Part shown: one piece after another, positions 57,575 to 64,000 of the stretch
Numbering within the stretch: the first letter of the stretch is position 1
Layout of the letters: each line of letters opens with the position of its first letter
DNA from: Dichetophora obliterata
Taxonomy: Eukaryota; Arthropoda; Insecta; Diptera; Sciomyzidae
DNA: 64,000 nucleotides
NCBI GenBank assembly: GCA_963920525.1
Contig: OY986435.1
Coordinates: 178,282,266 to 178,346,265 of the forward strand
Direction of reading: 5' to 3'
Program-made: the position numbers and the translations under genes
The notes under the pieces: generated by a model
The model's database searches: none
What the model was told of the DNA's origin: nothing
The model's input: only the letters and a program-made list of their open reading frames with translations

Positions 57575-58560
57575 TTTTATTTGTTATTAATAAATTTTTT
57601 AAATTTTTCTGGTAACCTTTCCATCATCAGTTTTATTGTTTCTGCTCTACCTTCAAGATTGCTGCAGACCACTCTTGCTAAAATATTTGAGTTCGCTGGC
57701 GCAACTTTCTTTGTTGCCTTTATTTCCTTTCTGACCAAAGCCCAGTACCTTTCGATTGGCCTGAGTTCTGGGCAATTTGGTGGGTTGTCCACTCGAAGCA
57801 CCAAAATAACATTATTTTGGGAGTACTACTCTAGGGCCGCTTTACTGTAATGACAAGAGGCTAGATCTGGCCAAAAGAACGTTGAAATTTCATGTTGCCT
57901 TAAAAATGGCAATAATCCTTTTCACAAGCATTCTTTTATGTTAACTTTCGTATTATTGTTAAATTTTTGTAGCAAAAATCTTGTTCTTTTCGCCGCAACT
58001 GCAAACAGCTTGCCAACAAGATATTTGGGGAAATTTCGACTGCTTCTTGGCCTTCAATTTTTCTTCGACCTTACCCCGTTAGTCTACAGTATAAAACTCT
58101 TGGCCAAGTAGTTGTGAAAATTCAGCTAAAACGTACATTTCATCATACATGACACAGCAGTTGAATTTTCCAAAACAATTTGCTTTCAGTAACTTTGCTC
58201 GTAGTTTTGCCTCGCTGTTCTTGTTTGCATTCCTGTCTGGATCTTTTTGAACTTCAAAAGTTTTAAGTCCAGCTTTCTTTTTTGACTTGCGAACAAAAAA
58301 CTCCGAGCAATTAATTTTTTTCGCGACTTTTCTTCCCGCGAAAATGTTAAGGCTCTTCTTGAATATGGCAACGGCCTTACATGCCATTTCCTGATCAAGA
58401 ATACGTTTTTTTAGAACAGAATCTTCCTTGTGGGAGAAGGTCAGCTCCTCCTTAAACTTTTTGGTAACTTTTGAAACAGTTTTTGGGTTATTTTTAACTT
58501 TTCTAAAAGTTTTTTTAAAAGTTCAGTGTGGATTGTCTTGAAAAAGATTTATAATATGTT
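57575..58560 (-). pseudogene. DD37E Tc1/mariner-superfamily transposase relic
   Basis: On the minus strand the order is: a basic N-terminal part (HKEDSVLKKRILDQEMACKA, 58380-58440), KKAGLKTFEVQKDPDRN, CVMYDEMYVLAEFSQLLGQE (first catalytic Asp/Glu region, near 58120), CWQAVCSCG, then FFWPDLASCHYSKAALE (second Asp, near 57860) and NPPNCPELRPIERYWALVRK (final Glu, near 57750). From the second Asp to the Glu there are 37 intervening residues, so it falls in the DD37E group. Stops (one in the 57800s, just after KAALE) and a frameshift between 57870 and 58080 disable it. Terminal repeats were not found. Confidence 0.85.
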
Positions 58561-58599
58561 TTCTGTTTTTATTCATTTGCCATTTTTAAAGAAACTAAA

Positions 58600-59655
58600 G
58601 CGTTTATGAACATGCAAATTTAACGGCAATTCGTGACCTTTATTTTAAACGTAACTACTTTAAAATTTTTATTTTTAAATGGCTCTGAATAAGGTTATTT
58701 AGAAATATACAGTAGACATATTTTCCAAACGCAGTCCTTACCATGTTCTTAAACATATAATGATAATTGCTGCTTCTATGATCATTGAAAAATTATTGCA
58801 ACAACTATATTTCGAAAAGGAATTTATTTGCAAGGAACCAGAATATTGCAACAATAATTTTTTCTTATTGAGACGTCGAAATTCACCTCAACTAACTTTT
58901 GTGTTTTCAAAGCATGTTTTAAGGCGTTTAAAGCCTGCATTTATATCTGTTTGCTGTTTTTAAGCTAAGGCGATTTATAACACAACACAATAAGTGAAGA
59001 GTTGACGAACGACACGGCACATAGCCAGAAATCGATAACACTTGTTGTCTCTGAACAGTTTGCAGAAAAATCCTTCACTTTATGAAAACGAAGACATGCA
59101 ACTCCATTTAAAGTGTCTGATAATTAAATTAATTGAAGTTCAGTACACTAAAAACAATTCCACCAAAAAACTCAACATAAGTGAAGTTGCGATGGTCCTA
59201 GATGTCCTTCACTAGATGTCTTCATTTCCACTAAGTGAAGGGTCGCCAACTCCTCAATTACACAATTTGCAATTTACAATATTTTACTCTTCACACTCAC
59301 TGTATTACTTAATATTAAAGATTAATAAGACTTATTAAAAACACACTGCGCTGCGTAGACTTAGACGTAAGGAATTATATTAAATAATTAAGCAATCAAA
59401 GAATAGTTCAGACGAACATTAAAAATTCGAAAATGTTTGTATCTTCCATAATATTCACATTTATCATTATTGATGGAACCACAACATTTTTTTTGCACCT
59501 AATAGTTGAGGCAATAAAAATATGTTAACAATAGTATGATTTCAACCATAATGCTATTTTTGATACCATCATAAGTAAATAATGACTTTATTAAGGCAAA
59601 AATTTATAATTGCAGGAAAAGAACAATTATTTTAGTAAAAAAAATCATATCTAAA
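58600..59655. other. Unassigned AT-rich DNA
   Basis: The word AAGTGAAG recurs at 58992, 59171 and 59233 with loosely similar flanks. No gene is seen. Confidence 0.4.
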
Positions 59656-59658
59656 CCA

Positions 59659-59811
59659 TAGGGCAGTTCACGATCTTGTTGCATCGTTGCAAGTGCAAAA
59701 TAAACAGCTTTTACAAAAACAAAATGCATATGTTGCAAAACCTTTTCAATGCTTTTTGTTTTTGTAAAAGCTGTTTATTTTGCATTTGCAACAAGATCGT
59801 GAACTGCCCTA
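59659..59811. mobile_element. 153-bp MITE, nearly complete palindrome
   Basis: TAGGGCAGTTCACGATCTTG at the left is mirrored by CAAGATCGTGAACTGCCCTA at the right. The arms pair for about 65 bases, out to AAACAGCTTTTACAAAAAC, with a short loop. No coding capacity. Confidence 0.9.
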
Positions 59812-59921
59812 TTGTCTTTTCTCTGCGTGTGCAAAAGTGCAAAAAGCCAAAAAAAAGCTAAACAAGCAAAGTAAAAAAGAGAGAATGTCAAAACTAAGCC
59901 GAAAACACCAAATAGCGATAA

Positions 59922-60285
59922 ATCGGCCTTTGTGGTCTAGTGGAGAGTGCGCTAGACTATCAACTCAGAGGTCCCTGGTTCGAATCCGGGTTCGGGCATG
60001 GTTCTTTTCACTTTCTTTGTTCTTTCCTACATTTAAGAAATATGGAAAACTAAAATGTGTAATTAAAAAAACAACAACTAAAGGCTGGAAATGCTTGCTG
60101 AGGTTAAGGCATAACACTAGCCTCGGTTAAAAGCAATTCAAATTGTCTTTCACGTTTCTTTCGCCTAATCAATAATTCACGTATGGTTCCAATCAGTTCC
60201 TCTAAATATGCTATCCCTTTCATATCAGGTCAAAAACCAAACCTTGTTTGTAAAAGTCGCTTTTTGATCGCTCTTTGATAAAGAA
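59922..60285 (+). repeat. tRNA-derived SINE, family 2, plus-strand copy
   Basis: The head is TCGGCCTTTGTGGTCTAGTG (A box) with a B box CTGGTTCGAATCCGGG. The body shares GGTTCTTTTCACTTTCTTTG, GGCTGGAAATGCTTGC and TAATCAATAATTCACGTATG with the minus-strand copy at 27193-27600. It lacks the long A-tail of that copy and instead ends near GATAAAGAAGAAGG. Confidence 0.9.
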
Positions 60286-61183
60286 GAAGGATTATAAAGG
60301 ATGTTAAAAAAGATAACAAGGATTAAATATGTGTAGTATGTTGTCAAGCATTGTCGAACGTCAAATCCAATAACAAATATCGTCAATGTATATAATGCAA
60401 ATGCTGTGCGGCAGCGATGACGATTAAAAGTGTTACAACGAGGACTACGTGTTGGGACAAGTTACCACACTTATGAGGAGTTAAATTTGTCATGAAAAAC
60501 TTTTTTTTATTTAAACTTTAAATTATGTATGTTATTAAAAATCAAAGATTGAATTTTTGTTTAGAAGCCTTACAATTTTGTGACAATTGGCACCATTCTC
60601 CCCTACTAACATAACAAAACTAGAGACAAATTTTTAATCACTGAAAGCTAGGTCTGATTACTTGATTTATAAATATAAACCATGTAATTCCTTGTTGCTA
60701 GTTTTTAAAAAATTCGGATTCCAATCCGCATGAAAACCACGCCTACCTCCCATATAAAGTCAATTTACCAAAACGGAAAAATCTCTTAATACTTCACAAA
60801 AATGAATTTAATGACTGTTAGTACTGCTCATAAGCTTTAACTGCAAATATGCACTCTGAGTAGGAAATATGTAAAAACCGCACAAAAACTACGCCTAGCT
60901 CTCATACAAAGTGACTTTATGAAAATGGTAGAATCTACTAAAATTCCACAAAAACGACTTCAATGGCTTCAAATTTTGCATAAAAGTTTTAAACTTTATT
61001 ATGTACTCAATGCACAGTGTGTGATTTAACCAATCTAGCAGGACAAAATTATAAATTTTTGTGATATGATTATTTTCATTCCTAAAAAAATTAGGTTCAT
61101 TCCTAAAAAAAATTGTTCAGGAGTTAGGGTCTATCTCAAACACCCTCATGGTTACGGGGTGTTTCATTGAATGTATATATATA
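60286..61183. other. Helitron-like debris and unassigned DNA
   Basis: AACCACGCCTACCTCCCAT near 60735 and ACTACGCCTAGCTCTCATAC near 60888 are variants of a phrase common in the Helitron-type repeats of this window (also near 2765 and, reversed, 5060). No gene. Confidence 0.4.
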
Positions 61184-62808
61184 CAGTGACACATATTCGT
61201 ATAAACGCACTCTTTATTTTAAATTTGCTACCTTCTCTCTCTTTTATTAATGCATTATTCAAAACAAATTCAAACTTATATTGTTCACTAAACTAACGGA
61301 AATTTGTACTGAGTGCAAAAAGCTGTTTTCGTTGTTGTTGTTTTATATAAATCAGTTCAGTTTAAATATTTTACTAAAAACAAGTACACATTCCTTTAAA
61401 CGCACCTGAATAAGGAGGTCGAAAATATATTAGTGGTTTAAAGAAATAAGTATTTGCTTGTATTTAATTAACAGTTGGTAAGTTTTGTTTAATTTAAATG
61501 TAAAAATATTTTCTTAATGATATTTTTTTAAGATTTTATCAAAATGCCAAAGGGAAAATACCTCAATGATACAAAAAAAGTCCAAATCAACCTGTACCAT
61601 AAAGAGGGTTATTCAAATCGGGAAATTGGGCGGAGACTAGGAAGATCAGAAGCAGTCGTCCGCTCTTTTTTAAAAAACGGTGTTAATTATGGAGTAAAAA
61701 AATCCACGAAAGGCAATCGAAAACTGAGTATTCGCCAAGTTAATCAAATTAGGAAGGAAGCCGACACAAGTTTTTTGAACTCAACTCAAATAAAAGAAAA
61801 ACTAGATCTTCCAGTGACAACGAGGCACATTGCACACATTTAACGTAACTCAGATAACATTAAATGGAAAAAACCGGTGAGCAAGCCTGTGTTGAAGCCG
61901 CATCACAAAAAGGCACGCTTAGACTTCGCCCAAAAACACATGCAATGGTCAACTGAGTGGGACAATGTTTTGTTTTCCGACGAAAAAAAATTTAACTTAG
62001 ATGGCCCAGACTCTTACAGCTGTTATTGGCATGATTTGCGAAACAATGACGTACGTATGTCAAAAAGAAACTTTGGTGGTGGCAGCGTTATGGTGTGGGC
62101 GGCATTTTCATCTAGAGGTAAAGCAAATATCTGCTTTGTGCCGCCCAAAATGAATTCTAAAAAATACACGGAATTGTTGGATGATGCTCTCATTTAATTT
62201 TTGGATGATAAAATGGATGAAGACAGTATTTTTCAACAGGATAATGCTGCCATTCACTTTTCTAAAGAGGCATTAAAGTGGTTTGAAGAGCACAACATCC
62301 CACTTATGAAATGGCCTGCATGCAGTCCCGATTTGAATCCGGTGGAGAATCTTTGGGGATGCATATCACGCAAAATCTATGGACAAAAAGCCCAAGGACA
62401 CCTTTACAAAACCGTGCTAGAGCTCAAGTTGGCCATTAAGGAAGCTTGGGAAGATTTAGATCGTCAGTTGCTGGAAAATTTATTGAAGTCGATGCCGAAT
62501 CGTATATTTGAAGTTATAAATAAAATGGTGGACCAATTAATTATTGAAAATTAAATAAATACCCATTCCTATTGAAAATTAAGTTGATGCGTTTAAACGA
62601 ATATGCACTTGTTTTAAGTAAAATATTTAAACTGAAATGATTTATATAAAACAACAACAACGAAAACAGGTTTTTGCACTCAGTACAAATTTCCGTTAGT
62701 TTAGTAAACAATATGAGTTGGAATTTGTTTTGAGTAATGCATTAATAATAGAGAGAGAAGGTAGCGAATTTAAAATTAAGAGTGCGTTTATACGAATATG
62801 TGTCACTG
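61184..62808 (+). mobile_element. Tc1-like (DD34E) element with 0.22-kb inverted repeats
   Basis: CAGTGACACATATTCGTATA at the left has an exact mirror ending CACTG at 62808. The two arms (about 61184-61407 and 62585-62808) match with few changes. Each arm has a binding-site-like word at both its outer end (CATATTCGTATAAACGCAC) and inner end (CACATTCCTTTAAACGCAC at the left; CATATTCGTTTAAACGCAT at the right). That is the IR/DR layout of Tc1-family elements such as S, Paris, Bari3 and Sleeping Beauty. Insertion is into a TA run. Confidence 0.92.
61544..62554 (+). pseudogene. Tc1-like transposase, two internal stops
   Basis: One frame of 337 codons contains two TAA stops, at 61841-61843 and 62195-62197, with no frameshift. 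The N-terminal half is a paired-type HTH domain (MPKGKYLNDTKKVQINLYHK, GYSNREIGRRLGRSEAVVRS). The catalytic domain carries the first Asp in VLFSDEKKFNLDG, a GGGSVMVWAAFSS block, the second Asp in FQQDNAAIHFS and the final Glu in SPDLNPVENLWG. 34 residues lie between the second Asp and the Glu (DD34E). It ends LIIEN before the right inverted repeat. Near-intact termini together with only two nonsense changes point to recent inactivation. It resembles Tc3/S-type transposases, but I do not name a family. Confidence 0.92.
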
Positions 62809-62821
62809 TATATATATATAT

Positions 62822-63165
62822 TAGGGCGGGTCGATTCAAAAATCGCCCATTGCTCAGTGAAAATCGTATTCTAGATATCAAAATAAGAAACTTTGCCCGA
62901 GGAACTATACCCTAAAACGAATTCTAATGCCCCAACTTTTCCGTAGGGTCAAATTTTGAAAAATCCCTCTTTGACCCATTTAGAGTGCCCCAATCGAGTC
63001 CAAATGTATGACCGACTCCAACTAACTTTGGAGGGCCTATCCACCCATGCCTGTGGCACACCCCCTGAAACCCCCTGGGGTTCCCAATACAAACATTTGT
63101 AATACAAACGATTTTCACTGAGCAATGGGCGATTTTTTTGCCTCCCCACAAATCGACCCGGCCTA
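62822..63165. mobile_element. About 345-bp MITE with GGGTCGATT ends
   Basis: TAGGGCGGGTCGATTCAAAA at the left is mirrored at the right (minus strand TAGGCCGGGTCGATTTG). Both then share AAATCGCCCATTGCTCAGTG and AAAATCGT. The right arm has an extra GGGGAGGC insertion. The middle is GC-richer (ACACCCCCTGAAACCCCCTG). TA-rich sequence flanks both ends. Confidence 0.85.
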
Positions 63166-63172
63166 GTATATA

Positions 63173-64000
63173 TCTATATATATAAAAAATGGAATGTGTG
63201 TTTGTTTATTTGTTTGTTTGTTTGTACCTTATAGGAGACCAAACCTCTGGACCGATCTTCCTGAAATTTTCACAGCATTTAACTGGGACTCTGGCATGAT
63301 TAATAGTGTACTTTTTTTGACTATGCCCACTTTTACGCCCACATTTTTAAAATTATGTAATTGCTCCCATATAGTTTTTAACAGATTTACTTCAAATTGT
63401 ATACACATTATAATCCAGGCGAGGTAGAAATAAACATTTCTTACGCCACGCCCCCTTTCACGCCCCTTTTCACGCCAAATTTAAGTTTTAAACTTTTTGT
63501 TCTCTGAACAAATTTGTTCCTTCCAACGGATTATTTTTTATTTGGTAGTATAGTGCTCTTAATACTGTTAACGTCGCCATATTACTATGAACCACGCCCA
63601 CTTCACCGCCCCCTTCTTTAATTCAGATACTTACTTATACCACTAACAAAATAACAAAATACTTTTTTGTAATATGTATTTGCCTAAAGTTTTATATACT
63701 TTTTATCTACAGGTAAGGTAGCCATAAATTTTTTTATTACCAAATCCCCCTTTTTCGCCCCATTTTACTTTAATTATAATTATTCTGCTTTCAATCTATA
63801 TATATAAAAATGAATGTCTGTCTGTCTGTTTGTTTGTTTGTGCTTTATAGGAGGCCAAACCCTTGGACCGATCTTCCTGAAACTTTCACAGGATTTTACT
63901 ATGACTCTGGAAAGAATAATAGGCTATATGAAGTTTTGATTGGACAAAGGGGCGTGGCACTGTCCATATAACCCAAAAATTTAAATCGCCATATTTTGGG
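63173..64000 (+). mobile_element. Helitron 5' part, second two-headed copy, cut by window end
   Basis: It starts A|TCTATATATATAAAAAATG and follows the 17850 copy nearly base for base, including ACCTCTGGACCGATCTTCCT and CACGCCCCTTTTCACGCC. At 63795 a second head begins TCTATATATATAAAAATGAA, the position equivalent to 18478. It continues to the edge of the window (CATATTTTGGG), so any coding part is outside. Confidence 0.88.

Noticed and set aside
59922..60000. Functional tRNA gene
   Set aside because: The body downstream is repeated at 27193-27600, so this is a SINE head. The acceptor stem does not pair properly.
62924..63151. 75- and 66-codon minus-strand frames
   Set aside because: They lie wholly inside a MITE with inverted ends and have no family features.
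1..64000. CRISPR arrays, operons, riboswitches, rRNA genes
   Set aside because: No regular direct repeats with unique spacers, no prokaryotic gene order and no rRNA-like sequence were seen; the content is eukaryotic.

Overview
This window is animal nuclear DNA and almost certainly comes from a higher fly (Diptera: Brachycera). The evidence is AT-rich DNA with large introns, GT-AG splice sites, a PAN/ZP-domain cuticle-type gene, and a mobile-element set typical of flies: a DD41D rosa-type mariner, a hobo-type hAT, jockey-clade LINEs, Helitrons with poly-TGTT heads, and Ty3/gypsy. A tephritid-like fly is plausible because the DD41D mariner resembles the rosa group, but the sequence does not settle the family. 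No bacterial operon, CRISPR array, rRNA gene or convincing functional tRNA gene is present.

Only one cellular gene is supported. It lies on the minus strand from about 29804 down to 8080 and is incomplete at its 5' end. Four exons (29804-29553, 23511-22577, 21660-21445, 8339-8080) join with matching intron phases (2, 1, 1). They encode PAN/apple domains, a full zona pellucida (ZP) domain, a basic furin-type cleavage site, a transmembrane segment and a short cytoplasmic tail. This is the layout of the apical-matrix ZP proteins NompA, Trynity, Neyo, Nyobe and Morpheyus. The missing first PAN exon(s) and signal peptide should lie upstream on the minus strand, at coordinates above 29804, possibly beyond the window. 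The introns are 6.0 kb, 0.9 kb and 13.1 kb and are full of transposons.

Layout from left to right. 1-2.3 kb: a decayed Ty3/gypsy pol end, with a 479-bp MITE inserted at its stop codon. 2.4-6.2 kb: Helitron-like DNA split by a hobo-type hAT, which itself holds nested elements. 8.1-29.8 kb: the PAN-ZP gene. Its 13-kb last intron holds a MITE (9.7-10.0 kb), a piggyBac relic split by a rosa-type mariner (10.75-13.44 kb), jockey, mariner and LINE RNase H relics (13.6-16.2 kb), a Helitron (17.85-19.8 kb) and another MITE (20.2 kb). Its 6-kb intron holds two SINEs and a hAT-type MITE. 31-41.3 kb: an interspersed repeat, hAT and Helitron helicase relics, a piggyBac-type MITE, a SINE, and a hAT element inside a wider inverted repeat. 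42.8-50.2 kb: jockey LINE fragments, a minus-strand piggyBac pseudogene, and a second copy of the interspersed repeat with an expanded 60-bp hairpin array. 51.8-52.1 kb: a (TTAGG)n array attached to a LINE 3' end. 54.5-60.3 kb: tRNA-like heads, foldback elements, a DD37E transposase relic and a SINE. 61.2-64 kb: a Tc1-like element with 0.22-kb inverted repeats, a 345-bp MITE, and a second Helitron head that runs off the window.

The window is therefore one gene embedded in a densely nested transposon landscape. I found no new multi-gene system. The observations most worth checking are structural: double-headed Helitrons, nested elements with intact target-site duplications, the TTAGG array at a LINE end, and the hairpin minisatellite inside a dispersed repeat.
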